In this document: positions 33,601 to 43,945 of the stretch, in pieces
Layout: every line of letters begins with the position of its first letter
Numbering within the stretch: the stretch's first letter is position 1
Assembly (NCBI GenBank): GCA_026119855.1
Contig: JAOWBW010000760.1
Span: forward strand, 372,001 to 436,000
Source of the DNA: Campanula takesimana
Lineage: Eukaryota; Streptophyta; Magnoliopsida; Asterales; Campanulaceae
Direction of reading: 5' to 3'
DNA: 64,000 nucleotides
Program-made: the position numbers and the translations under genes
The notes under the pieces: model-generated
Database searches by the model: none
What the model was told of the DNA's origin: nothing
Seen by the model: the letters and a program-made list of their open reading frames with translations, nothing else

Positions 33601-35055
33601 TTTGCGAATATTAGGGTATCTCCGACCCTAATTCAGAGGATAAAGGAAGCTCAGAAAGAGGATCCCGAGTTGGTGAAAATAATGGGTAAATTGAAGGAAA
33701 AGAATTTCGAGGATTTTTCTGTTAGCCCGATTGGAGTGTTGACTTTCCGTGGTCGTTTGTGCGTACCCGATGTTGGTGGAATAAAGAGGCAAGTTTTAGA
33801 CGAGGGTCACAAATCGAGGTATACTATTCATCCGGGTAGTACGAAGATGTATCAGGATTTGAAGCAACAATTTTGGTGGATTAATATGAAAAGGGAAATA
33901 GCGGAGTATGTTTCGAAGTGTTTAACTTGTCAGCAGGTCAAAGCCGAGCATCAGAGACCCGCGGGATTACTTCAGCCGTTAGAGATTCCCGAGTGGAAAT
34001 GGGAGCATGTGACTATGGATTTCGTTACGGGACTACCTCGTACCCGTAGGAAGTATGACAGTGTTTGGGTAATAGTGGATAGATTGACCAAGAGTGCCCA
34101 TTTCTTGCCTATTGACATCAGATATTCGATGGAGAATCTTGCGACCCTTTATATTGATGAGATCGTTAGATTGCATGGGGTTCCGGTTAGCATTGTGTCA
34201 GGTCGAGACCCGAGGTTTACTTCTAGATTCTGGAAGGCATTTCAGGAAGCTTTGGGTACGGATTTGCGATTCAGTACGGCTTTTCATCCACAGACCGACG
34301 GTCAATCCGAGAGGACTATTCAGATTCTTGAGGATATGTTGCGAGCTTGTTCGATAGACTTTTATGATTCTTGGGATTCGCACCTACCGTTAGTGGAGTT
34401 CTCTTACAACAACAGTTATCAGGCTAGTATCGAGATGACACCGTTTGAGGCCTTGTATGGAAGAAAATGTAGATCGCCTATTTGTTGGGATTAGGTTGGT
34501 GAAGCGAATATCGTGGGTATTGATTTGCTTCGGGATTCGGTTGAGAAAGTCAAAGTTATCCGGGATAGATTGAAGACAGCCCAGAGTCGACATAAGAGCT
34601 ATGCAGATAACCGAAGGCGAGATCTTAGTTTTCAGACCGGTGATTTGGTGTTTTTGAAAGTATCTCCAAAGGTGGGTATTCGTAGGTTTGGGAAGAAAGG
34701 CAAATTGGCTCCGAGGTTTATTGGCCCGTTTGAGATTTTGGGAAAGGTTGGACTTCTAGCGTATCGTCTCGCGTTACCGCCATCTTTGGACCGGTTGCAC
34801 AACGTGTTCCACGTTTCTATGCTTCGGAAGTACGTTCATGATCCGTCTCACGTGTTACCGAGGATACCGGAAGATATTGAGCCCGATATGACGTATGAGG
34901 AACGACCGGTTCGGATCTTAGATTCTAAAGTTCAAGAGTTGAGGAGCAAGAGCATTGCGTTGGTTAGAATCCTTTGGAGGAATCATAACATCGAGGAGTC
35001 GACGTGGGAGCTTCGTGATGAGATAGAGAGGAAATTTCCGTGGCTTTTTGCTTAA
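30604..35055 (+). pseudogene. Tekay A gag-pol polyprotein with three stops
   Basis: One frame from ATG 30604 to TAA 35055 (about 1483 codons), broken by TAG at 30955-30957, TGA at 33421-33423 and TAG at 34492-34494. At these sites A' has Trp, Arg and Glu. Order: gag (AELWIESMEKIYDVFGC, AAEHWWKGVKA), two CCHC zinc knuckles (about 31444-31545), aspartic protease (LVDPGSSHSYIS), reverse transcriptase with intact FIDDILVYS (about 32730), RNase H (IYSDASKEGLG), integrase with CLTCQQVKAEH, then a chromodomain-like C-terminus (EERPVRILDSKVQEL, STWELRDEIERKFPWLF). The integrase VSDRD box reads VSGRD (codon 34201-34203), losing a catalytic Asp. Chromodomains tether integration to marked chromatin. Confidence 0.93.
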
Positions 35056-35091
35056 GGTAAGTCTCGTTAAAATTCGGGTCGAATTTTCTTT

Positions 35092-35104
35092 AAGGGGGAG
35101 TGAA
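35092..35104 (+). promoter_or_regulatory. Tekay A polypurine tract
   Basis: AAGGGGGAGTGAA directly before the 3' LTR start TGTCACG, 37 bases after the pol stop. Confidence 0.92.
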
Positions 35105-37223
35105 TGTCACGACCCGAAATCTAGGCTCTATTTTATTAGTAATAAATAATTATTATTTATTTATTTGCTTGTTTATTTATTTAAATTATTATTTATTTAA
35201 ATAATTATGTGTGCAATTTATGTGTTATAATATTTATGCCTAGCATTTTATTCGAGTCAGTTGGGCTAGTGTAGAAGTGTTGGGTCTTAATTGATAGTTG
35301 GGAGTGTAGTATTTGTGTGTAGTGTGAGAGAGGGGGCCTAAGCGTAAGTTTTTGAATAATTTTCCCTACTCCCCCTCACCTCCCTCACCTTCTCCCTCAC
35401 TCTCTCCATCCTCTCCCAGCCAACTCCCTCCCTCTCTCTAGCTTTGGGTAAGTTTCTCATTCTCTTCCTTCTCTATTCTTGTTCCTCACCTTCTTCTTGT
35501 TATCATTCATTTCTTAAAACGTGAACCTTGTTTAGATCGTCGATAGGATCGCGTAGAACCAAAAAGAATCGAAATCCATCAACTTTGAGAAAATCTAGGT
35601 AAGTTACTTTTCCCCCATTTTGATGCTAAAATGTTCATATCATGTCTAGATAATGTTTGATGTGTTATATTTGAAGTTTGGTTGAGTTTTGAATTTGTTT
35701 GGAATTTATTGGGAATTTATTTTGGGTTTTGATAAAAAATGGTGAAATCTTGAATGTTGGGTTTGATTCTTGATTTTGGTTGTTAAATGTTGTTGTATGA
35801 GTCTTTTTCGACTTATTAGCTGTGTTGGTACATTAGTATTCTAGTTAGAAGGTTGGATTTTGGTTGAAATGTGTTTTGGGTTTGAAAATGGAAGAACCCA
35901 GTTGTTCTTCCCGATTTCCAGTAGTTCAGAACATTGGGCGGCCGCACAAGAATGTCTGGGCGACCGCACATCTATCTGAAAGCTTTTGTTCTTGTTTTGA
36001 GGGCTTTTTGGGCGACCGCACAGTCCCTTTTGGGCGGCCGCACAGAACCCCTGAAAGTTTACATTTGTTAATTATTGTGTGATTGAAGAATGCGTTTTGG
36101 TCTAAGTCTTGGGTGTCCTTCTAGTTGACCTTAGTGAACATTATAGTACACTCTAGTGATAGAATTGGGTCCTTTGTGATGAAGTTTGTGTTTGAAATTA
36201 ATTAAGTGTTAATTGAGATTATTGGAACACCTTTATTGTGTATTGTTGGTTCATTTCACTTTCTTGGTGACTTCTTGGATTGGTTCACTACTTTGGAACC
36301 TTAAGTTGTTTATTCATGCTAAATTATTATTACTTAGCATTTATTTGGAAGCCCAGCTGGCATATTTGTTGCATCGGGCGATGGGAAGGATTATAATGGC
36401 AAAGCCAAGTCCATTATAATGTTGACCATTGTTTTGCCCCCTTCTTTACCCCTTTTCCAGATTGGCCTTGGAAAAGTCAAGTTAGCGTTCCTCTGTGAAT
36501 GTATCTAGCTACCGGGCATGGCTTTGTGTCATGGTCCTTGTCCTTTGTGACACTTTTATGGTTATTGGTTCCGGTACCGGGGTTTTCTCTTCGGCTTTCA
36601 TGCTATTATGAAGATGATGATTTGTTGATTATTGAAGCTGCGCAGCGATCCTTTATTTGGATGTTCCGGTTTGGAAAACCTTGGCTATATCCTTTGTTAT
36701 GTGTTTATTTCCGCTGCTATCTGTTATGTGATAAATGCTATGTGCTATGTGATATTTATTATTGCTTATTGCTTCTTGCATCATAGCATGTCATGTAGTT
36801 GCATTAGTAACTTATTGAGATTTATCTCACCCCCTTTTCTTTTATCTTTGTTTTTCCTTAACCCCCCCAGGTGCTAAGGATTAGTCTCGCTGATCACGAG
36901 AAAGAGGACGTCGAGTGTGGATACATTCTTTTGGGGAAGGTTGTTATAGGTTGGTTTACATTATGTAAATGTGTAACCATTTTGGGATAGTTGTACCAAA
37001 CAATGACGTCGTTAAGAATAGTATATTTGTATTTTGTTGTGCATAAACTTGTGGGAGTTTATGATAGTTGTAATTGGTTTTTATCAAACTTGGTTTTGTA
37101 AAACTTTCGGATCATTACCTTTTGGTATCAAATGGAATTTTTAACTTCAGTATTTCACAGTTTTGGTTTTAGAGCCGACGTCCAGATCGCGGTCTCGGGC
37201 CCGCGGGGTCCAGGGTCGCGGCA
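35105..37223 (+). mobile_element. Tekay A 3' LTR
   Basis: 2119 bp, near-identical to the 5' LTR. Ends GGGTCGCGGCA where the 5' copy ends GGGTCGCGACA. Confidence 0.95.
35536..35598 (+). other. Putative 63-nt leader exon in Tekay A 3' LTR
   Basis: Same signals as in the 5' LTR: donor GTAAGT at 35448, acceptor TTTAG ending 35535, donor GTAAGT at 35599. In a 3' LTR it would not be used for the element but could splice read-out transcripts. Confidence 0.45.
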
Positions 37224-39311
37224 CTTCCTTTTTTTTGTCTTTGGTTTTATGAAAGAAACCGATGGAGGAGCTGAAGGAGATAGCGGTTGAACCGAAGAGG
37301 ATGGCTGAACCAGAGATGGCAGGACCGATGCAGCATAAGGAAAATCAGAAGAAGAGGATGGAGAAGACAGAACTGGAGATGGAGTGTGCTCAGGAGAGTC
37401 AAACTTCAGCTTTCTTTTAAGAGCAGGAGGAGAGACCTCAACCAACATTGGGTCAATGCCTCCCTTTCGCATCTCATCTCTCTCTCTTAACTCCTTTGCA
37501 AATGGTCCTTCAAGAGGTGAGTGATCCTTTTTGTCATGAGCCTCACTGAAGTCTACTGCACCAGGTGGCCTTGTCTGCCAGTGTTCCACAAACTCATATT
37601 TCATTATCAACTTCCTTCTCTTCTTTTGCGGTTTAACCTCAAGAATTTCATCACCTTGCTCAGGTTCAATTAATGACTCAGACGCATCAGTCTGCTCAGG
37701 CAAAACTGCAGCCTCAAACTCAACAGTTTGCTCAGGCTGAACCGCAGCCTCAGACACTGTGGTCTGCTCAGGCTGAACCGCAGCCTCAGACTCTTCGGTC
37801 TGCTCAGGCTCGGTTTGAGTAGAAGGTTTAAGGTTGGGAAAGGCTTTATAAATCTCAGCCAACTGTTCTTTAGAGAAATGAACAGATGACGGTTTAGAAG
37901 TTGGAGGTTTAGGAGGAGAGGAGATAGGGAGGAAAAGATGAGGTGAAGGAATGAGTTCTGGAATAGATTTGGCTTTGGCATCTTTGAGAGAGGAGGCATC
38001 CATTTCAAAGTTAAGGGATTTCTCCACATTCTGATATAATGGAGAGAGAGGTTTAATTTGAGGTTTGGGAATTAGAGGTTTTGAAAAGGTAGGGGAAAGT
38101 TTGATTGGTGGGAATGAAGATGAAGAAGATGAAGGTTTAGAGAGCGGTTTGGATGAGGGTTTAAAGGGAGGTTTGGCTAGGTATGCCTTTGTAATAACTT
38201 GAGGAATTCTAACACAACCTTTCCTTTTTCTTGAAGGAGCGGTTTCCCTGGGTTGAGCCGCAGGTCTAGGCCTTGCTGCCGGCTCCCCCACAGCCGCTTG
38301 CTCCCCCTCAGCCTGTACCGCGGTTTGAGCCAAATGACTTAACCCCATTCTATTCAGAGTAGCAGTCTGACCTTCATTTCTTAACATCGTAGCATGGGCC
38401 TGATCAGCAATGGCACCAGCGTATGGTTTTCCAGACTTGTTGAGCCGAGCCTCAGGAAAAGGTCCACGTTCGGCTTCAGGAAGAGGGTCTTCATTCCAAA
38501 CTGCCTGTGCAAACCGCCATCCATGAGAGGTTCTGAAAGTATCAAACTTTGATAACCCAAAAATTGACTTCTCCACTGGATCTAACCAATACTCCTTGTT
38601 TTCAGTAGAGAACTTGAATATGTCAATATCTTGGTGTAGGAACTTGGTTAGTAGCCTGCAATGAGTCCTAATCTTGGACTTCCCAGCGGCTCTAGCAGCA
38701 GATAGGCGGTTTAAGGCGTTAATCATCTCTTTCATTACAATCCTAGGCCAATGCAGTTTCTTCCCTTTGAGAATAGCCACACAGTAGGCATATTGTTCAC
38801 TGGTAAAGTTGTTGTGGTTCCCATTCTTGCACATCACTCCAGAATCCACTAATTCACACAAATGAGCCATGACTTCTCCAAAGTCCTTTTTGGAGGAATT
38901 CTTAGTGGAGAATGAATTAACTCCAATTAATTCCATTGTTGTGCTGCTCAAAAGCTCCGGTTTGATCCCCATAACACCAGAGTTCTCAAGACCAGCCAAA
39001 ACTGCAATTTTTGAAGCAGTTAAGATCACATCCTTGTTACAGACCTTGGACTTGATGGCATCTTCAAATTTCACTTCTCCAGTTTCTAGATCTCTGATAG
39101 GTTCTCCCCTTACATCCAGCAAAGCAGCATTTGTAGCAATCCCATTCTCGAAGAATTCAGCACAAATGATAGTAACGAACTGGGGTTCGTCCATGAGAAA
39201 TAAAGGGAGCAGCTTTGCATCTTCAAGCAGCTTGAGGATTTTCCTTCCAACTGCATCTTGATTGATTTCTTCTTCTAGTATCCTAGAACCGGGTACGAAG
39301 TTTGATGGGTC
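37224..39311 (-). pseudogene. Extra SIRE gene: exon 2, first part
   Basis: 696 codons without a stop, following a splice acceptor (GTTTTTCAG before 39311). The N-terminal ~250 residues look globular (VTIICAEFFENGIATNAALL, VRGEPIRDLETGEVKFED, YCVAILKGKKLHWPRIV). The rest is low-complexity: Pro/Ser/Lys-rich, then repeats of EAAVQPEQT (four tandem variants), then basic. The globular part may belong to the retroelement-associated putative plant transposon protein family, but I recall that only loosely. There is no transmembrane segment or signal peptide, so the env position does not imply an envelope protein. Tekay A interrupts it at 37224. Confidence 0.7.
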
Positions 39312-39961
39312 CTGAAAAACAATATTCTAAGTTAGAAATAGTTTGAAGAATGACAGTTTGAAACCTTAAGCAAACCGCGGTTCATACCAATTAATCAAAC
39401 CGAGCGGTTCAATCAAATGAATAAACAAAGAGGTTTGAATGAGACTTACAAACTGTAACAAGTAATCCTAACAATGAAAAGATGCGGTCTAAGAAAAGTA
39501 AGGGTAAAAGAGTAAAAACATAAAAGTAAATGAACAGTAAAAATAAAACGGATCAAAGAGGGAAAAGTTTGAAAAAGAGTTTGAATGCACGAAGAACACG
39601 AAGAACAGAGTATGAACATGCAAAACAAAATCTTAACCAAAATATGAAAGAATTGTACCCAAACCATCACAAATGGCAGATTCTAACAAAGTTCTAAATA
39701 AACTAAGACAAATAACATTACTAGAGCCCATAATCTGCAAAAATACGCAAGAACACCAAATAACCCCAAAATCTATTTTGCTCAAAAATTGAACACGAAT
39801 CACAAAATCAAGCATATAAACAGTATAAGTAAGTAAATGCGAGTTAAGTCCAACCAAAAAATCGACGAAAAATCACAAAAAGATCAAAGAAGATGAACAA
39901 GCTTTTTCAAGCAACAATGGCGGATAAAAAAAATACTGAGTTAGGGTTCAGAAATTCATAC
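39312..39961 (-). other. Intron of the extra SIRE gene, 650 nt
   Basis: Donor GTATGAAT at 39961 after codon ATG; acceptor ATTGTTTTTCAG ending 39312. AT-rich with many stops in all frames. Both neighbouring exons are complete-codon (phase 0), and exon 2 stays open from the acceptor to the ATG at 39194 and on. A GT-AG intron in a retroelement must be retained in genomic RNA. Confidence 0.65.
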
Positions 39962-40030
39962 CATATCGGGCTTAGATGGTTTGGACGATGTAGAAGTAGA
40001 AGCAAGATCAATGGTTTTCTTTGGTGCCAT
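39962..40030 (-). pseudogene. Extra SIRE gene: exon 1
   Basis: 23 codons from ATG 40030: MAPKKTIDLASTSTSSKPSK and on to a final Met. A short basic MAPKK start followed by a Ser/Thr/Lys-rich linker. It is the first ATG after the TATA box at 40168. If splicing is wrong, translation could start at the ATG at 39194 instead. Confidence 0.6.
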
Positions 40031-40160
40031 TTCAAAAATCGTTTAAGTATGAAATTTTAGAGTGAGAACAGAGAGTGTGCAGAGAGAGTGCAGAAGATAG
40101 AGAAGGAGATTTTGCTAAAAAGAGTAAGAAGGTAAAAAGTTAAATTAAAATTTAGTTTGT

Positions 40161-40168
40161 CTTTTATA
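40161..40168 (-). promoter_or_regulatory. Internal TATA box upstream of the extra SIRE gene
   Basis: TATAAAAG within GAGTATAAAAGACAA, 131-138 nt upstream of the exon 1 ATG. It suggests a promoter separate from the LTR. An alternative is a subgenomic spliced RNA from the LTR promoter. Confidence 0.5.
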
Positions 40169-40628
40169 CTCAATTAACCACCTCGGGTAGTGGAGCGGCC
40201 AAGACGGCTGAGGAAAACTTAACCGTCAGCGTACCTGTCGATTCGCATTAAATGCGGCAGAGATAATTGCACAAAGGTCCTTAAAGAATGTAGTGACATA
40301 AAATAGGGACTAAACTGCAATTAACCATACCTGAGCGGTTTGAGTAAACCGACTTAGCTTTTCCTCATTATCGGTTTTGATGAAACCGATATCTCTCAAA
40401 TTCGTCTTCGGTTTCAGTAGATCAAACCGAGTCTTTTCTTTCACGCTCCGGTTTGGATCAAACTGAACATATTCTTCTTGACTATTCAGTTTGAGTGGAA
40501 TCTTCAGCCGAACCTTTATTGTTGCGGTTTAATGTTTGATAGAACCGCAAGCTATTTGCTTTTTCTTAGAAGAGCCAAAATACTTAACAAATATTATTAG
40601 AACAAGAAATAAACAGGCATGAAATATA
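40169..40628 (-). other. Spacer between SIRE pol and the extra gene
   Basis: About 460 bp without a reading frame, rich in AACCG motifs on the minus strand (several AACCGC/AACCGA copies). It is the natural place for promoter elements of the downstream gene. Confidence 0.5.
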
Positions 40629-43600
40629 TTAAGTAAGTTCCAGCATACCCATTTCTCCTCGTAAGTGAAAGAACCTTGAATTTTCAAGTGGTTTGGTGAG
40701 GATATCAGCAATTTGATCATCGGTTCCCACCTTTGCTAGAAAAATATTCTTCTTTTCAACATGATCTTTGACGAAATAATATCTTATGTCAATGTGCTTG
40801 GTTTTTGAGTGTTGAATTGGATTGTTGGAGATAGAAATTGCTGCAGTACTATCACAGTAGATAGGGCAATTCTTTTCAAATACTTCATAGTCTTTCAACT
40901 GCTGTTTCATCCAGAGAATTTGAGAGAAACAACTTCCAGCCGCTATGTATTCAGCTTCAGCGGTTGAGACTGAAACCGATTCTTGTTTCTTGCTGGACCA
41001 TGATACAAGCCGAGATCCAAGGAACTGACATGTGCCACTAGTGCTCTTTCTATCAATCTTACAGGCTGCAAAGTCAGCATCTGAATAACCTAATAGATCA
41101 AAAGTGGATTCTTTAGAGTACCAAAGTCTAAGGTTAACAGAGCCACATAAATATCTAATAATATGTTTAACAGCTATAAGATGAGATTCTCTAGGGTCAG
41201 CTTGAACTCTAGCACAAACACACACACTGAACATTATATCTGGCCTACTTGCAGTTAAGTAAACAAGAGAGCCAATCATACCTCGGTAGAGTGTCTGATT
41301 CACTTTCTTACCTTGTTCATCTCGATCCAAACTGCAGGCCTTTTGCATTGGGGTATCAACTGGCTTAACGGTTTCAAGCCTAAATTTCTTGATCAAGTCT
41401 TTGGTGTATTTGGCTTGGTTGATAAAGATTCCATCATGACATTGCTTGATTTGGAGTCCAAGAAAGAATGTCAACTCTCCCATCATACTCATCTCAAATT
41501 TACCTTTCATAAGCTTCTCAAACTTAACACACATAGTTTCATTAGTAGAACCGAAAATAATATCATCAACATATATTTGAACTAATAATGAATGACCTTT
41601 GTGTTTAGCAATAAATAAGGTTGTATCAATTTTACCTCGAGAGAAGCCTTGCTCAATAAGAAATTTAGATAGAGTGTCATACCATGCTCTTGGAGCTTGT
41701 TTGAGTCCATACAAGGCCTTCTTGATCTTGAAGACATGATTAGGATATTTGTTATCTTCAAATCCTGGCAGTTGAGCTACATAAACTTCTTCTTGTAGTT
41801 CACCATTCAGAAATGCACTCTTCACATCCATTTGATATAACTTGAATTTCTTGAAGGAGGCATAGGCCAGGAACAATCTAATGGCTTCAAGTCTGGCTAC
41901 AGGGGCAAAGGTTTCATCATAATCACTCCCTTCTTCTTGCCTATAACCTTGAGAAACCAACCTTGCTTTGTTTCTTGTTATAGTACCATTTTCATCCATC
42001 TTGTTTCTGTATACCCATTTTGTTCCAATTACAGTGTGATCCCTGGGCCTTGGAACTAGAGTCCAAACTCTGCATCTTTCAAACTGATTGAGCTCCTCTT
42101 GCATTGCAGCTACCCAACTTGGATCACTTATAGCTTCATCTACCTTCTTCGGTTCCATCTGAGATAACAGTGCGGTTGAGAACAAAATGTGGTTATCTCT
42201 ATGAGTTAAGCTTCCTCTTGTTTGAACACCAGAACTGATAGGACCTATAACATTGGTTGTTGGATGGTCTCTATGCTCATTAATTTCTGGAGGGAGGTCT
42301 TCATGAACCACTATTTCTTGAAGATTTTCTAGAGGAGGCTCTTCTTGATAATTATTGAAATCTTCATTGAAGGTGATGATTGGAACTGGATCAACAGTTT
42401 GAATGGGATCATAAGAGTGCGGTTCTACAGAAACACCTTCGGTTTGATTTGGAGCGGCTGGAGAACTTGATGGAGCGGTTTGAGTAGGTTGATCATTTGC
42501 GGTTGCATGATTAGGGTAAGATGTACCTGTCTCAAAACCACTAAAATCATCAGCAACATTTGGAGCCATATATGGCTCAAGAAGATCATGTTCATCAAAT
42601 ATAACATGGACTGACTCTACAATTTTTAATGAAGTCTTATTGAAACAACGAAAAGCTTTTGAATGTTTAGAGTAACCAACAAAAATACCTTCATCGGTTT
42701 TAGCATCAAATTTACCTCGATGCTCCCTGCCATTATACAAGATGTAGCATTTGCATCCAAATATTTTAAAGAAGGCAATGTTGGGTGATCTGCCTCTCCA
42801 CAATTCATAAGGAGTTTTGTTGTGAACTTTGATGATGAGGGAGCGGTTCTGGGTGAAACATGCGGTATTGACAGCTTCGGCCCAGAAGTACTTGGGAAGC
42901 TTTGCTTCTGCAATCATGGTCTTCCCGGCTTCAATCAAAGTCCTGTTCTTTCTTTCTACAACTCCATTCTGTTGTGGAACCCCAACGGCAGAGAAGTTAT
43001 GATCAATTCCATGATTATCACAATATTGGGCAACACCATTGCTTGTAAACTCGGCTCCATTATTTGAACGCACAGCAACAATGTCATCCAATTTCTGAGT
43101 TTGGAGCTGTCTAAATAGAGCGGTTACGATGCCATAAGTATCATCTTTTGAGGCCATCATTTCCACCCATGTATATCTTGAAAAGTCATCAACAACCACC
43201 AAGGTATAGTAGTTTCCTCCTATACTGGCGGTTGGGACATGTCCAAATAAATCCATGTGAAGCAGTTGCAAACAGCGGTTCATTGAAGATGCGGTTTTAC
43301 TAGGAAATGACTGTTTTGGCTGCTTTCCAAGTTGGCATGCCTTACATTTCTTATCATGATGGTCAGCCACATTGGGTAGTCGTTTGACAAGACTGTCCCT
43401 TTGCAGTTTTGCTAGATACTTAAAGTTCAAGTGGCTGAGCCGCTTATGCCATAACCAACTGCTTTCACTAACATTTTTGGCTACAAAACAGAGGTCAGCA
43501 ATAGAAACAATATTACTCAAATCTATCATATATACATCACCTGTTCTGTTGCCTGTCAGTAGAGTAACTCCGGAAGTTGCATCTTTGATGAAACAATTAG

Positions 43601-43907
43601 TTGAAGTAAAGTTGCAGTTCATTCCTTTGTCATAGAACTGAGATATGGAGAGAAGGTTGTGCTTGAGTCCATCTACTAGTGACACATTTTCAATGGTCAC
43701 CTTTCCACGTTTGATTGCTCCATATCCTATTGTTTCTCTTTTCTTGTTATTTCTAAACACTACTGGGGGGCCTCTCATACTGATGAAATCACAAAGAAGT
43801 TTATTATCTCCGGTCATGTGTCGTGAACAACCACTATCCAAGTACCAAAGATCCTTGTTCTTCTTTGCGGTTCCAGCCATAAAGCATAAGATCAAAAAAA
43901 TAAACAT
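40629..43907 (-). CDS. SIRE-like pol: protease end, integrase, reverse transcriptase, RNase H
   Basis: A single open frame of 1092 codons. Protease motif LDSGCSRHMTG (Asp24-Ser-Gly), GAG-pre-integrase and zinc part (LWHKRLSHLN to CKACQLGK), integrase core (LHMDLFGHV, ..., PQQNGVVERKNRT), reverse transcriptase (WVYRNKMDENG, DYDETFAPV, MDVKSAFLNGEL, YVDDIIFGS) and RNase H (SDADFAACKIDRKSTSG). The second integrase Asp, normally RSDNG, reads RSNNG (codon 43064-43062, GAT to AAT), so integrase should be inactive. It lies in a different frame from gag; the ATG at 43907 is only the first in the open frame, and the native protease would start upstream. Confidence 0.9.
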   Translation of the reverse strand: MFIFLILCFMAGTAKKNKDLWYLDSGCSRHMTGDNKLLCDFISMRGPPVVFRNNKKRETIGYGAIKRGKVTIENVSLVDGLKHNLLSISQFYDKGMNCNFTSTNCFIKDATSGVTLLTGNRTGDVYMIDLSNIVSIADLCFVAKNVSESSWLWHKRLSHLNFKYLAKLQRDSLVKRLPNVADHHDKKCKACQLGKQPKQSFPSKTASSMNRCLQLLHMDLFGHVPTASIGGNYYTLVVVDDFSRYTWVEMMASKDDTYGIVTALFRQLQTQKLDDIVAVRSNNGAEFTSNGVAQYCDNHGIDHNFSAVGVPQQNGVVERKNRTLIEAGKTMIAEAKLPKYFWAEAVNTACFTQNRSLIIKVHNKTPYELWRGRSPNIAFFKIFGCKCYILYNGREHRGKFDAKTDEGIFVGYSKHSKAFRCFNKTSLKIVESVHVIFDEHDLLEPYMAPNVADDFSGFETGTSYPNHATANDQPTQTAPSSSPAAPNQTEGVSVEPHSYDPIQTVDPVPIITFNEDFNNYQEEPPLENLQEIVVHEDLPPEINEHRDHPTTNVIGPISSGVQTRGSLTHRDNHILFSTALLSQMEPKKVDEAISDPSWVAAMQEELNQFERCRVWTLVPRPRDHTVIGTKWVYRNKMDENGTITRNKARLVSQGYRQEEGSDYDETFAPVARLEAIRLFLAYASFKKFKLYQMDVKSAFLNGELQEEVYVAQLPGFEDNKYPNHVFKIKKALYGLKQAPRAWYDTLSKFLIEQGFSRGKIDTTLFIAKHKGHSLLVQIYVDDIIFGSTNETMCVKFEKLMKGKFEMSMMGELTFFLGLQIKQCHDGIFINQAKYTKDLIKKFRLETVKPVDTPMQKACSLDRDEQGKKVNQTLYRGMIGSLVYLTASRPDIMFSVCVCARVQADPRESHLIAVKHIIRYLCGSVNLRLWYSKESTFDLLGYSDADFAACKIDRKSTSGTCQFLGSRLVSWSSKKQESVSVSTAEAEYIAAGSCFSQILWMKQQLKDYEVFEKNCPIYCDSTAAISISNNPIQHSKTKHIDIRYYFVKDHVEKKNIFLAKVGTDDQIADILTKPLENSRFFHLRGEMGMLELT

Positions 43908-43945
43908 TAAAGATTTTGGTCCCCCTTATTCATCGGGTCCTAGGG

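Larger units (their letters stand above)
28365..37223 (+). mobile_element. Tekay A: full-length Tekay/Del-like chromovirus
   Basis: 8859 bp with 2118- and 2119-bp LTRs, PBS, gag-pol ending in a chromodomain-like region, polypurine tract, and a perfect 5-bp duplication CTTCC (28360-28364 and 37224-37228). The LTRs differ at roughly 15-20 positions by eye (about 99% identical), so the insertion is recent. It landed in exon 2 of the extra SIRE gene in opposite orientation. Gag-pol has three in-frame stops and an integrase active-site change. Confidence 0.95.

Noticed and set aside
33427..35055. Endogenous pararetrovirus (caulimovirid) origin of the gypsy-like pol
   Set aside because: Integrase, LTRs, PBS, polypurine tract and a chromodomain-like end are all present; caulimovirids lack integrase and LTRs.
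38869..39261. 130-codon plus-strand frame over the extra SIRE gene
   Set aside because: Antisense shadow of the strongly supported minus-strand exon 2.
27136..40030. Calling the extra SIRE gene an envelope gene
   Set aside because: Position fits, but I find no signal peptide, transmembrane segment or cysteine pattern. Position alone is not enough.
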